From positions 62,001 through 126,000 of the forward strand of contig QANZ01007023.1 in the NCBI GenBank assembly GCA_003254925.1: a DNA stretch of 64,000 nucleotides. Reading direction: 5' to 3'. Position numbers and translations under genes: made by a program. This DNA is from Chamaecrista fasciculata (Eukaryota > Streptophyta > Magnoliopsida > Fabales > Fabaceae). The notes under the pieces are model-generated. The model had not been told where the DNA came from, did no database searches, and saw only the letters and a program-made list of their open reading frames with translations. How positions within the stretch are numbered: the first letter of the stretch is position 1; each line of letters begins with the position of its first letter. Positions 35,928-48,787 of the stretch are shown here, in pieces.

Positions 35928-37289
35928 ATGGGTTCGCCTCCAGACACAAGCAAAACCATAAAGCTAGAGCGATACAACAGCTATATTCGCCGTCTGAATA
36001 GCACGAAGCTCTTGAATGCTTCCTCTAAGCTTCTTTTTCGTGCTACTCTCCTCATCGCTCTTATCCTCGTCTTCTTCTTCACCCTCAATTACCCTCCTCT
36101 TTCTTCTTCTTCTGATACTCCCACCCATCATCTCCACACCACCCACCACAGCTTCCTCTCCTCCGCCTTCTACGGCGCCGGCGCCGCCTGGGAAAAACAA
36201 GTCCGTCACTCCTCCGCCCCTCGCCGCCCCAACGGCTTCTCCATCCTCGTCACCGGCGCCGCCGGCTTCGTCGGCTCCCATTGCTCCTTAGCCCTCAAAA
36301 AACGCGGCGACGGCGTCCTCGGCCTCGACAATTTCAACAATTACTACGACCCTTCTCTCAAACGAGCCAGGCAATCCCTTCTTTCCAAACACCAAATCTT
36401 CATCGTCGAAGGCGATCTCAACGACGGGCCCTTACTCTCTAAACTCTTCGATGTCGTTACTTTCACTCACATCCTCCATCTCGCCGCTCAAGCCGGCGTT
36501 CGCTACGCGATGCAAAACCCCCAATCTTACGTTTCCTCCAACATTGCCGGATTCGTTAATCTTCTAGAAGTCGCGAAATCCGCGAATCCACAACCCTCAA
36601 TTGTCTGGGCTTCTTCAAGCTCCGTCTATGGATTAAACACAGAGAATCCCTTCTCCGAGCTTCACCGGACCGATCAGCCGGCGAGCCTCTACGCCGCCAC
36701 GAAAAAAGCCGGCGAGGAAATCGCCCACACTTACAACCACATTTACGGTCTCTCCCTCACCGGACTCAGATTCTTCACGGTGTACGGACCTTGGGGAAGA
36801 CCAGACATGGCGTATTTCTTCTTCACGAAGGACATACTCCAAGGGAAGAGCATCGATATCTACCAAACCCACGACGCGAAGGAGGTGGCGCGTGACTTCA
36901 CGTACATCGACGACGTCGTGAAAGGCTGCGTGGGAGCACTCGATACGGCGGAGAAGAGCACCGGAAGCGGCGGAAAGAAGAAAGCGCCGGCGCAATTGAG
37001 GATTTACAATCTCGGAAACACGTCGCCGGTGCCGGTGGGGAAATTGGTGGCTATTTTGGAGGGGCTTTTGAACACGAAAGCTAAGAAGCATGTTATCAAG
37101 ATGCCTAGAAATGGTGATGTGCCATATACACACGCGAATGTGAGCTTAGCTTACAGAGATTTCGCTTACAAGCCTAGTACAGATCTCGCCACAGGACTCA
37201 AGAAATTCGTCAAGTGGTATGTTAGTTATTACGGGATTCAGTTGAGGGTAAAAAAGGAAAACAATAACCAACCCGACGATTCCGCTTGA
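35928..37289 (+). CDS. GAE6: UDP-glucuronate 4-epimerase (GAE1/GAE6 type)
   Basis: Golgi type II membrane enzyme that converts UDP-glucuronate to UDP-galacturonate, the sugar donor for pectin. A single exon of 453 aa, intronless as in Arabidopsis GAE genes. The N-terminus (SPPDTSKTIKLERYNSYIRR) matches the GAE1/GAE6 clade. One membrane anchor lies at about 36-54 and a Ser/His-rich stem at about 57-82. The short-chain dehydrogenase/epimerase fold shows the NAD motif TGAAGFVGSH (about 109-118), the serine-rich ASSSSVYG (about 228-235) and the catalytic Tyr255-x3-Lys259 in YAATKK. The C-terminus KKFVKWYVSYYGIQLRVKKE is typical. The N-terminal half is rich in C at third positions, which opens long frames on other strands; those are shadows. 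The assignment to GAE6 rather than GAE1 is tentative. Confidence 0.96.
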   Translation: MGSPPDTSKTIKLERYNSYIRRLNSTKLLNASSKLLFRATLLIALILVFFFTLNYPPLSSSSDTPTHHLHTTHHSFLSSAFYGAGAAWEKQVRHSSAPRRPNGFSILVTGAAGFVGSHCSLALKKRGDGVLGLDNFNNYYDPSLKRARQSLLSKHQIFIVEGDLNDGPLLSKLFDVVTFTHILHLAAQAGVRYAMQNPQSYVSSNIAGFVNLLEVAKSANPQPSIVWASSSSVYGLNTENPFSELHRTDQPASLYAATKKAGEEIAHTYNHIYGLSLTGLRFFTVYGPWGRPDMAYFFFTKDILQGKSIDIYQTHDAKEVARDFTYIDDVVKGCVGALDTAEKSTGSGGKKKAPAQLRIYNLGNTSPVPVGKLVAILEGLLNTKAKKHVIKMPRNGDVPYTHANVSLAYRDFAYKPSTDLATGLKKFVKWYVSYYGIQLRVKKENNNQPDDSA

Positions 37290-40136
37290 TCATCATTCAT
37301 CATCACATGCCCTTTTTACTTTTCTTTTTTTTCTGTTAAATTATTGGTTTTTCTTTTAACTAATTAAGTACATGTGAAGCTGTTGGTTGGGTGTAAAATA
37401 TAAAGAGATATGTATTACTATTGGTATAGCAAAAGGGGGAAATTAGAAGGAATTGAAAGAGAAAGAGGCATCATATTTCATGAGACATGAAATCATCAAG
37501 ATGTGTGAGCTGGAGATGAAGATGAAGATGAAGATGATTAGATGAAGGGCAAAAAGGGAAAGCGAGGTGTAATAATGGTGGGTGGGGTCTACTGCAAAGG
37601 CATTACATCTCATCCATTTGATTCATACTCATATCAAAAATACCAAAAATAAAAAAATATATCTATATGTGTTGTAATTCCAAGTAAACTATGACATCAA
37701 GATGCTTCTTTCTTTTGCCTTTATCTCTTTTTTTTTTTTCTCTTTCCATTTTCTTATTTTTTATTAGCAACTATATATTTGTTATTGTTACCTCATTATT
37801 GGTTTCTCGCTTTTTCAATGTCGCCAGTGATTATGTTGGCTTTTGGAGATGCTATCATCGCCAAAAGAGGCTTAAACAAACGTGACTCTATCTATATCAA
37901 ATATCAAAGTATACTCGCCAGTGATTATGTTCTTATTTTGTTTATAACTGTTGATTTAGTTTATGGTTCTTTTTAAGTTTGGATCAAATTTGTTTTATCT
38001 GTATCTGTTATACTTGAAAGTTGGAAACCATTAATTCTTTTTAGCAGAAGTAATTGATGATTTTCCATAGGGGTGATAATATGCTTTATGTAAGCTCCTA
38101 AATAGCTCTCTTGCCTCTCATTTTCTAGCTATATGCTTAATTTCTATGCTAAGCCTATTTATCTTCTCAAATAAGTCACAATTTTATCTTAAATGAATGA
38201 CTTTAGCTACCTGTTTTACTTTATTACATATAAACTACTTGTTTGAAAAATAATTGTTTTAAAACTACTGAACAGAAATTCTAAGATTGTTATGTTATGT
38301 GTGTTGATAATAAGTCTCTCAAAGTACTCTTGTTCAATTAAGCTAGATTCTTCGTATCTACTTTTCATATCTTATTCCCTAGTATAAAGTTAATCCATTT
38401 GGCAAATTACAGACTGGTCCTTTTCTACACATATTCTTCTGTGTTTTATAATTTTCATATTATATGCTAAACAGTGACGATATATAGTTGTATATGTAAC
38501 AATGATGAACACTTATTTTCTTCATAGGAGAAATGGATGCAACTAAGATTGATTTGTACAAAAATATATATAATTAACTAGTTCAACGAGATTTCTTTTC
38601 CCTGTATTAGTACGGCTTCTATTATATATACTAAAAAGATAAATAGAATTATAAAATATTGAAAAAATAAATAGATTGTTAATACATAACTTTAAGAATT
38701 GATTATAAATTAAAACAAATGTGACGTTGATAGTAATATAAACTAATTTTGCAAATTGATAGAAGCAGCGTGTCTGCATGTGGTGGGTGGCCTTGATTTG
38801 ATATTGATTGATTCTTTTTTAAAAAATAGGCACATAATTTGTCCAGACGTAAAATAACTAGAAAGTAATTAAGCATATTATTAGAATTTACAGTAGGTAG
38901 TGTTGCGTGCTGAAGTCAATAAATTAATTTTTAAATAATTGAAATATATAATTTCATTTTTAAATAATTGAAATATATAATTTCATTTTTAAAATATCAT
39001 AATTTTCAATAATTTAATCCTTGGATTAAATTTAGGATAAAAACTATAAATTTCACATAAATAATTAGGAAAAAAAATATAAAGTCAATTCAAACTTAAA
39101 GATCAAATTACTATAAGGACCAAATTGTTGAAAATCATAATATTTCAAAGACCAAATTGTGTATTTCAATTACTAAAAGATTAATTTATTTACTTAATAA
39201 TTAATATAAATTCAAGGATTAAATAACTCTTTAGATATATTTGTTGCGTTTGTTTGTTCTTGACTCCATATATAAAAATGGCGCATGTGTGGTGGAATCA
39301 CTCGATCAACACGATTATTATACATATATACACACACCCACATATGCTGTGTCAAAACTCAAAAGGTGGATCTACAAAATATGAAAAATATCCACATGCG
39401 GAAATATACCACTGTTATCTTCTATTTTATTTATAAAATGTTCAATGAGTATATTGAGTAACGTAATCGAAGATAATATATAGCAAGGTGTTAATTTATT
39501 TAAGTGATTCAGTTGATTCTTTAATTAATTTGGTATATGTATCACACTGTAAGTGTACGTATAAGCAAACACAACAGAAACAAAAAGTTTATGTACAGTA
39601 CAGAGTACACTAACTATATGCATATATATTGATGAACCCGCGTGTAGATCCAAATTAAATTTAGTATATATCTATACTATATATATATATATATATATAT
39701 GCAATATTAAGGTCTAATATTTTTTTTATTAGTCCATCATTGAAAATGTCAGTGATCACCACCTCATCATGCAGCAATAATATTAAATAGCCATGTGAAA
39801 CTAATCAATCAGATCGAAAAGATAAAAAGTATAAATATGAGTCTCATACATTTACTTGGATGATTTTAAAATACTTTATTTTTATCTTTCTAATTTCATC
39901 GACTTTACTTTTATTTTTTTCTATATTCACGTCAGTGGATCGTTTGTTCTATATTATTGGTGTTGTACAGTAGAGAATCAATAATATTGTGTTATGTCTA
40001 TAAACTGTATAACACTAATATTATGCAGTAGTAGAAGATCTTCTTACCTATATCCACTATTAATTATTTAAATATTAATATTAAATCATGTTGTAAAGTA
40101 ATAAATTATTTCAAGTGTAAATGAAATTAAAAAATT
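37290..40136. other. Epimerase 3' UTR and intergenic DNA
   Basis: The 3' UTR follows the stop. No gene is seen to 40136. A 30 bp tandem duplication lies at 38935-38992, and (TA)n at about 39680-39700. Bases 39050-39230 share worn MITE words (accaaattgttgaaaatc) with 49590-49850. Confidence 0.5.
38935..38992. repeat. Two-unit tandem repeat
   Basis: The unit aattgaaatatataatttca plus ttttt-type spacer occurs twice head to tail. The copies are identical, so duplication is probably recent. Confidence 0.8.
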
Positions 40137-40616
40137 GAGTAAATTACACAGAGGGTCTTTGTGGTTTGGCCCATTTACTGAAAGGGTCTATGTGGTTTAA
40201 AAAGTAGCAAATAAGGGTTGTGGTTTGCTACATTTACAAAAAGGGTCATCAGAGGTATTTGCCATAAAAACTAATAAAATTAAGACAATATGCAGCTCAC
40301 GTGACTCATTTCCACATACTCAACCCCCTAATTTATCCTTCATTGTGCAGAAATCGAGCCCTATCTCCACATCATCGCGAATCCTAACTCTCATTCTCGC
40401 TAATTTCTTCCATGATTTCTGCAAATGGAGGAGAAATTAGGGATTGAGTATGTGGAAATGGGTAACGTGAGTTGCACATTGTCCTAAGTTTTGGATGGCA
40501 AATACCTCCTAGGATCCTTTTTGTTAACGGAGCAAACCACATACCCTTATTTAATTTGTCACTTTTTAAATCACATGAACCATTTCGGCCAAACCAGTCC
40601 ATTGTGTAATTTACCC
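40137..40616. mobile_element. 480 bp Mutator-type MITE
   Basis: Ends gagtaaattacac and gtgtaatttaccc, close to those of the 6304/7611 family, but the body differs (gtttggcccatttactgaaa). A perfect 9 bp target duplication, taaaaaatt, lies at 40128-40136 and 40617-40625. Confidence 0.88.
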
Positions 40617-40709
40617 TAAAAAATTATTATGGTAAAGAAATCAACTTGATTTGGCTAAAAATTTTATAAATGATTTATATTAAATTAAATGGTTATCAAA
40701 TTTTTTTTT

Positions 40710-41288
40710 GGCCAAAGTGCGATTTTGGTCCTGTAACTTTGCTCCAGTTCCCAAATCAGTCATATAAAATTTTATTGTTTCGAATTTGGTCTTGTATCTT
40801 TGCTCTAGATCCCAAATCAGTCATATATCTTTTTTTGTCTCAGTTTTGGTCTCATATGTTTTGAAAACCTCCCATCGTTAGTCCCTCTGTCATTTGGTCC
40901 TATATCTTTTTCAGTTTTGGTCCCTCTGTCATTTGCTTTTAATTTGTGTTGTTTTTGCATTTCTATTCCATTTCATGAAGAATTCATGGATTAGGGACCA
41001 AGATATAAGGTTTGAGAATCTTCAGGGATGCTCTTTCACTTTCATTTTGATAGTCAGGGATTGAAGTGAAAGAGACTTGAAGTTTTCAGGACTAAATTGT
41101 AATTTAAAATAGACGAATGACTAACGATGGGAGGTTTTCAAAACATATGGGACCAAAACTAAAACAAAAAAGATATAGGACTGATTTGGGACCTAGAGTA
41201 AAGATGCAGGACCAAATTCAAGACAAAAAAATTATAGGACTGATTTGAAAACTGGAGCAAAATTACAGGACCAAATTCGCACTTTGGC
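40710..41288. mobile_element. Inverted-repeat MITE, 579 bp
   Basis: Starts ggccaaagtgcgattttggt and ends with accaaattcgcactttggc; long arms carry ccaaatcagtcata words in inverted form. T-rich flanks on both sides prevent a clear target duplication reading. No coding capacity. Confidence 0.7.
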
Positions 41289-41862
41289 TTTTTTTATCTA
41301 TCTAACAATTCCTTAATTGGTATATATATTATAGGGTGACTTGGTGAGTGAACAGTGGACACTGAATTTTGAATACTAAAGAGTGGTGGGTTGGACCAAA
41401 ACGGCACGAAGGCCCCAAATAAAATAATGTCGTATACACCAAAACACAGGCATTCGTATTCAAATTTAGATTTGTGACTTGCTCATTCATCAGCCGACGT
41501 AAGGCGACTAAGATTAATATAGAAATATCTGCACCGTTTTAATTTATATAGTTTCCAAACTTTCAAATTATCAATTTATAAAATGAATCAATTTTAAATT
41601 ATACATATATGAATGATATATATAAAAAAAATTATAAGTTGAAATAAACGACGTGAAAGCGTATTAGTTTAGAGTATAAGATGAGATAATATAGTCAACG
41701 ACATTTAGAATGTTAGAACGCGTCTTGCTTTATATTATTGTATTCTCTGAAGTCTCAACTTGCTCTTTCACTTGTACACTAATCAGATGCTTACAGCTGG
41801 ATCGCTTACCCAATATAATGTGTCCACTATCAAACACTATTCTTCAACCCTCCTGCAAATTT

Positions 41863-41936
<74 letters not shown>

Positions 41937-44547
41937 CACATATTGCATAAGTCTAAGAATTCAGCTGGTCACGCTTTAAATATTATTCTACTATATATAT
42001 ATATATATATATAATATTTTAATTCACCAAAAATTGATCACATTAGTCTCAAATCTCAATCTGGTACGAATTGATATATAGCTAGTATCAAGTCTTTTGA
42101 AGAGGAATAGTCACAATATTAGTGAGAAATTGATCCTATATATATAAGTTTTTTTTTTCGTGTTTTTGTTACAATATTCTTATGTAATCAATTGTTTTGT
42201 ACTTTCGCATAGAAAGAGAATATAAATGATAGTAATTTGCATAGCCACTCATAAAAAGAGGGGAATACAAATATGAATAAAATTTGTGATTATATATATT
42301 TCAAAGACATATTGTAACAAACACAAAAAATATAATATATAAAATCTTTCAATAAAAAAATGAAGATAGCCCCAAATTATAATTATTGGGAAGGCAAAAG
42401 CACCCATTTTGTCCCCAAACTTTATATTTGTTGTCAATTTTATTCCAAATATTTTGTTGCTGTCAATTTTGTTCTTAATTTTTTATATTTTGGTCAATTT
42501 TATCTTTTGTTCTTAATTTAGCTAAATGTTAACGACAGAACCTATGTGGCTAACGATAATAATGTAAAATTGATAGAAAAAGAAACTCAAATCCTAACTC
42601 AGATTGAAAAACAGGATGCAGTCTGTCGTTAATTTATTAAAAGAAATTAGTCAAAGGATAAAATTGACGAAAATGTGAAAGATTGAGGATGAAATTGACA
42701 ACAAAAAAAGATTGGGGACAAAATTAACAGTTGATGTAAAGTTTAAGGATGAAAATAGTATTTTTGCCTTAGTGCGAAGATATATAGCTCAATTAAAGAA
42801 TATTTTCAACAGCCTTTTGGATTGGGTGGTAGGGTGGGTGAGATTTTGTATCTCAATTGGGAAATTGCAAGTATTTTTTTAACTATAATTCATTTAATTA
42901 TAAAAGTTAACTAGCTAGTTCTTCAATTTAATAATAATTTTTTGTAAATATTATTTTCAAATTATAGCATTGAAGGTGTTGTATTCTACTACTAAAGAGA
43001 CCATTAAAATTAAAATTGTTACAACTCCATATAAACTACTGGATGGCAAGAGTAGTCGTTTTCCCTAAACTTGATCATTTATAAAAATGAGATTCTACTT
43101 GTCAAATTAGTTGTTGATTCTCAGTTAAGATCAAAAGAAAAATAATACAATGGTGCATTGGTAACTACCTCTAAAGGAAGCACATTGACTAAATTGTATA
43201 CAAACCCTTATATCCAAAATTGAATAAATTAAAGTTATTGAAATCTTTATAAATTTTTATTTTATGCCTGCCTGGCATGCCATGTGACATTATAAGGAAT
43301 CCAAAGAAATTAAAATTCTTTGGATTTGATGTTTCGTAGAAAGCTTTTCAGTACAATATTTTGTACCTCACTTTCACATTCAATTTTATACAACTGCCAT
43401 TTGCACTTCAATAAACATTAATATATGTATCACATCAAATGGACCGAGAAAATAATCCCAAAATATTACACTCTACCTTCTTCCACTATCCTTCATTTTC
43501 TTTTATCCTTTGAAGAGATTTTTTTTTACTAGATTTTTATTTTACAAAATTTGGCCTTTTCTTATAAAGTAATAATTTTGAAAATTGTCAAATAATATGT
43601 ACAATAAATGGAAACACCCCCTACCACTATATTGATGGACCTATTTACACCTAATTTAGGTTTCAATTCTGATCACGTCACTTGAGCCCGCAAGTTAAGG
43701 AAGATTCAATGGACAAACTTTGTGAAATTAATAAAATGAGTTGAAGAATTTTCTGTTAACTTAGCGTGAATCCAATTTTAAACACTAATTTTCTTATTAT
43801 TCAAATATTTACAAGTCAAACTAGTTGAATTATATGGATAGTTCTTGAAATATTCCCTATTAACAATAGATTTATGAAAATATTGTTTATAAATAATTAT
43901 AGTAAGAACATGGTTGAATCTTCCATTGTTGGTTTTTTTTAATGACTATTTTTATTAGATGACAAAGATATGGGTTAGCAATATGGGAATAGCAGCTGGA
44001 TCAAGGCAATTGTCAACTTTTTAAATTTTCAAGATCTTGAGTGAAAATAAATTAAGAAACGTACGTTCACAAAAAAAATTATCCATTTTTTCATATGAAT
44101 ATTTAGAGATACACACTGCCTGGAATTCTGTCCAAAACCCCAATTTGATCTTGTGGGTATTTTCCTACTTTGGTTCAGCACTTTATAATTTTATTTCTAA
44201 AATATTCTTAAAAAGAGTAAATCACAAATTACTGATAGAAAGATAACATTCTAATTTATACTGACTAGACTGGTTTGCTTGTATATGATTGGGAAAAAGG
44301 TAATGTCAATATATTTGTTATGAAGTAGGAATCGAGATGTAAGAAGCTAATTTGGGAAAATGGGGAAACAAGGTTAAAAAGGGGGTGAGTGAAATAGACA
44401 AGTTAACAGACAAGTAATTGATGGAGGAAAGTGAAGGAGGTGAGAAGAAAGAAATGTAATAAATAAAGCATTGAAGTGAGATATTTAGGTTGAAAGTAAC
44501 ATCAAAGGAGGTTGATCACATGAAGGAAAGGTGTGATACAAAAAATG
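41289..44547. other. Intergenic DNA with microsatellites and a worn MITE
   Basis: Bases 42393-42768 are a weak inverted repeat (ggcaaaagcacccattttgt against ggcaaaaatactattttcat), probably an old MITE without readable target duplication. The rest is AT-rich with no gene. Confidence 0.5.
41866..41935. repeat. (CT)26 plus (TA)n microsatellite
   Basis: About 26 CT units (41866-41917) run straight into TA repeats. Frames through it are artefacts. Confidence 0.95.
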
Positions 44548-47500
44548 GAAAACGGATCCCCTGAACTTCCCAGCGATGAAATTCTGTGAAATTCGTGAGA
44601 TCTCAGCCGTGCATCTAATCTACGCACCTTAATTCGCCACGTCGCTTTATTTTTTTTTCTTTTTTTTTTCACACTTTCAACTCCTCTTGCAATTCCAAAC
44701 CGTCGCCTCTTGAAACAAAATCACCACCATCACTACCACCAAGCTCCCTTTCGTTCACTCATGGATTCCGACGAAGCCTTTCAATATTTACCTCTGAACT
44801 TCTGAAACCCTATCCCCATTTTGCAAACACTCTTTGCCCCTTTCCTCTTTGCTCCGTCTTTGTTGTTCCCACTTTACTCCGTCTTGCTCGAGAACCCTCA
44901 TCATCTGCGATGGGTATGACTTCTCTCTCTATTGATGTTTCTTGGCTTTGGCTTTTGAGTTTCATATCTGTTTCTTCTTTCTTTTTTTGTGCCCTTCAAG
45001 TGTTTGTGTTATGTCCTCAATGAGGTGATGAGATTCCTGTCTTTCTGGCTTTGATTTTCGTTTTTTCATGCCTTATTTTGTGAAGTGAATCACAACCTTG
45101 CAATTATTACTTCTTCTCTGGTTTTCTCATGCAATTATTACTTCACTCACTCTTTGGTTTCGTATTGGTATGAATGAGTCTTGTTTTGTGAGAACCTTCT
45201 TCCTTTTAATGGTTTTTATCTTATACTCTGTGTCGTGATGAGTCCTTTTAACTTTTTATTCTGATTCATTCACTCCTCTGATTTATTAGGCATGTGTGTG
45301 AGAGTTGCAAAGTATTAGGTTGTCCAAGGTTAATCTATTTTGATTAAGAATTCAAAATGATCCCCAAATCTGTTTTTTTTTTAAATTTGTATACTAAATA
45401 GGAAGAAAATGAGATTAAAAAAATGACTTTCATAATTGAAAACCTTGGACGATGGACCTGCAACACAGGTCAACAATTCATTGAGTGAAGAAGCTTTGGA
45501 GCTACAACACAGGTCGACAATAGCATATCAAACCTTCATCATAAATCTAACTCCGCAGGTAGCTCTTTTTTCTTCTCTTTTCCAAATATTTTTGTTTGTT
45601 ACTTCTTTAGTAAGTTGCATGTTTCTTTGCAGATGACTAGATACGAGCAAAGAGTAGATGGATTGATTATGCCTAGCCTGAATTGTAGACATTTCATTTT
45701 GCACACCAGCTTAGACATGGAGGAGAGCTTTTCAAAAGGGTCTAGATACAAGCAAAGAGTAGATGGATTGCATTTTGTTACTTCTTTAAGTTTGAATTAC
45801 TGGGTTGTTTGAGAGAATTCCTAGCTATAGTTGTTTGAGTGAATTCCTCATTGTATAATATGAAAGAGTATTTTAGTTACTTTGTAGACTGAGGAATCCA
45901 TGAAAGAAATTTTTGTAATGGCTTTTTGAAGTTCTTGTAATTTCAATTAGAAGTGTCATCTTAAATTTCATGATTCCAACCTTTTAAGAAAACTTGTTTC
46001 AGATTGAAATATTGGACCTCTTATTATAAAGAAGACTCAATGAATACCGGTTCATATTTCTCATTAAAACAGCACCCGCATTTCTAAATGTCCAAACAAT
46101 GCAAAATAAGATTTGAAATACATATAAGAACAATCTATGGACAATGAAAGTTGTATCTTTATTGAAATTAAGAATTGAAATATATTACATTTCTCATTAC
46201 AATATATGTTACTCTTTACATCTTTGTAACATAATTCAATAAATCTATCCTGATAGAGACCTAATAAAGTTTTAAAAAACTGTTCCAATACAGTCCCAAA
46301 ACACTCCCAAGATGTTCCTTTGTAGCCTCAGGACAGTCTTTGGATGACTTCACTGCATTGCATTTTCTGGATGACTTCACTGCCTTCACCATAATCAATC
46401 CTTGCATCTAAAGATACTTGCTCAGTATATTACATTGATGCACAATTTTAAATGTATTCATTATCTTATTATTAGAATAAAACTCATGAAAGCGAATCAA
46501 GGGAAACTTTATAGTAATCAGACCAAGGGAACAACTTTTTAAGGCTGTAACTCCAATGAAACAATCCCAAAGCTTTTATATTATAGGAATATATAAAAGC
46601 AAAGTAACATACCCATCTCTATACCAATCCTCCCTAAATAATATATAGACAACTTGCATCACAATGTATAGAAAAGAATTCAAAAGGAAAAATAAAATTG
46701 TCAACATAGCAAATTGTCAACTTGCATCACAATTCAAAAAACACGACTAACAAGGCATATATAGGTATAAATATCATAATCTTTAGCTGATTCAATATCA
46801 TAATAACACAATAATTATTGGATCATTAACAAAATGCAACTTGTAGTCTTGTACAATTAGTGAAGATTAAAATACTAGAAAATGAAATAATAGAATGCCA
46901 TAATAACAGAACAATAGTGTTAAAGTTTCAATTGTTGTTACAGCTATCTCTGATTATACCCAGACTACTTATTTGACAAAAATAATCTCACATTCCATCT
47001 TGTACTTCTGGAGTTGCATGTTAGTTTTTATTTTTAATTTGAAAAACAGTTAGTCTTTTTTTTTTCTTATCCCTTTCTGTTTATCATATCATCTCTCACA
47101 AATCACAACCCAAGATAGCAGTCAAGCAATGCATAATCCTCCACAGTACAATTACAAAATGTTTATAATTAAAGTTATCCTTACTTATACTTATTTGGGG
47201 ACATTAATATGACCAAACAAAGCAATCGTAATGAGAAGAAATTTTGGTACCCACCTATTCAACATTGTCTGTAACAAAATCATCACAATACTGGCTCTGC
47301 ATCGACGTTATTTTCACCGAATCTGAATTAGCACTTGGCTCTAGAGCCATTGGAAGGTCTGATTTAAAATTAGAGCACAAGTTTACTTCATTCAATCTAT
47401 AACACAATAATCAATCAAAAAAAGAAGAAAATAAAATAATACCGGGAGCGAAGAATCAGTGGGATTGGCGGATAGAGGAAAATATGGAAACCCGAGACGT

Positions 47501-47864
47501 TCCTATAGCCCCGTCGGAGAGAAGTGGTTTTGGCGACGAGAGAAACGCTGCCGACATTGAAGTACACTGAAGTGCGAGATGGGAGGGGGCGAAATCTCAG
47601 CTACGCACCTGAGCTTCACCAGAGATGAACGCCGGCGACGATAGACTAAGAAGAGAGAAATAAGAAAACCAAATGCTCTGCTAGGGCACGATTGAAAGAG
47701 AGAAATGGTTTTACGAAAACAACACTGCCTCCATGTGCTGTGAAAAACAAAACAAAAAAAAGTAGGGCGACGTGGCAATATGAGGAGCGTAGATTAGATG
47801 CACGGCTGAAATCTCACGAATTTCACAAAATTTCACCGCTTGGAAGTACAGGGGATCCGTTTTC
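44548..47864. mobile_element. 3.3 kb element with about 120 bp terminal inverted repeats
   Basis: The left end gaaaacggatcccctg and the right end caggggatccgttttc are inverted, and similarity continues inward for about 120 bp (cagccgtgcatctaatctac and its complement). The inside holds an exon-like leader (44740-44910), short frames with duplicated segments at 45436-45780 (acaacacaggtc and gcaaagagtagatggatt each twice) and no transposase I recognise. No target duplication is clear. It is probably a non-autonomous Mutator-type element; other TIR classes remain possible. Confidence 0.6.
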
Positions 47865-48351
47865 AAATTTCTCAATCCAAACCATCCATTCTATATAATG
47901 CTTGTTAGGCTGCCACCTTGGAGCTAATGGAGAGGTTTATTATTTTATTTTGGGTAAAATGCAGTTTGGTACCTTGTAGTTAGGAGCGGTTCCACTTTGG
48001 TACCCTGAAAGAAAAATTTTGCATTTTGGTGCCCTGTGATTTGCTCCGTTAGCGAATCGGTCCCCTGTGCTTTATTTCCGTCTGCATTTGACGAAAAACA
48101 AACACGTGAGAGGCACGTGTCTAGTTTAAATAACAAAATGCTTCCATTTTCACCATTTGAAACCCTAAACTCGTTGTATTCCTCCAAATTCTCTCAAATT
48201 TCCATTGAAATCCGTCAAATCAGCCACTTGTATACCATGAAAACTCAAAGTTGGAGTCTCAAGGGTTAACTAGAGGATTTTACGGAACTTATGACCTTGA
48301 TGTTGATCTAAGCAAGGATTTGGGGAATATCTCATACTTTTCAGTTTCATG

Positions 48352-48502
48352 CTAGGAAGCATGGACACTTCATTTTGAAGGCGTGTCGCCGTGTCAGACA
48401 CATGTCAGTGTCCGACACTCGTATGACACCGACACGACACATATCCATAAATTTTAGAATATAAATCAATTTTTTATAACTTTAACATGATAGGCAAGAG
48501 AA
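48352..48502. mobile_element. hAT-like fragment cut at a contig junction
   Basis: Starts ctaggaagcatggacac and continues with gtgtcggacac-type words like the 50972 element. It stops at the single n (48503), after which 22 bases of its left flank are repeated. Confidence 0.6.
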
Positions 48503-48684
48503 NTCTCATACTTTTCAGTTTCATGGAAGTTGGATATTTTCTCAAACATTGACAACATCTTCTAAGTACCCTTGGCTGATGTTGTATCTAAGAGCCGATG
48601 CAACAGTCGATTTCAAATGCTTCCTCATATATCCAACACAAATGCTTCCTTTGAATTTTCAAAATTGTCTAAAAAAAGAATTTG

Positions 48685-48787
48685 GATGAACTTAACTTCC
48701 TCTTTCTTTCAATCAAATTTCCTGCACATACAGAGCATCTTCTCAAGGTGAACTTAACTTCCTCTTTCTTTCAATCAAATTTCCTGC
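48685..48787. repeat. Direct repeat of about 40 bp
   Basis: The phrase gaacttaacttcctctttct plus ttcaatcaaatttcctgc occurs at about 48687-48724 and 48750-48787, separated by a short spacer, within the 47952 element. Confidence 0.8.

Noticed and set aside
35964-37133. Frames of 91-166 codons on other frames of the epimerase gene
   Set aside because: They come from the biased codon use of the intronless GAE gene; the low-complexity translations support this.
44740-45640. A host gene with short exons starting at 44761 or 44911
   Set aside because: The first ATG frame stops after a few codons and no spliced frame with a domain could be built; the region is inside a TIR element.
47503-47778. Minus-strand frame of 91 codons near the right end of the 44548 element
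   Set aside because: Lies largely in the terminal region, Arg/Ser/Phe-rich, with no family match I recognise; not enough to call a gene.
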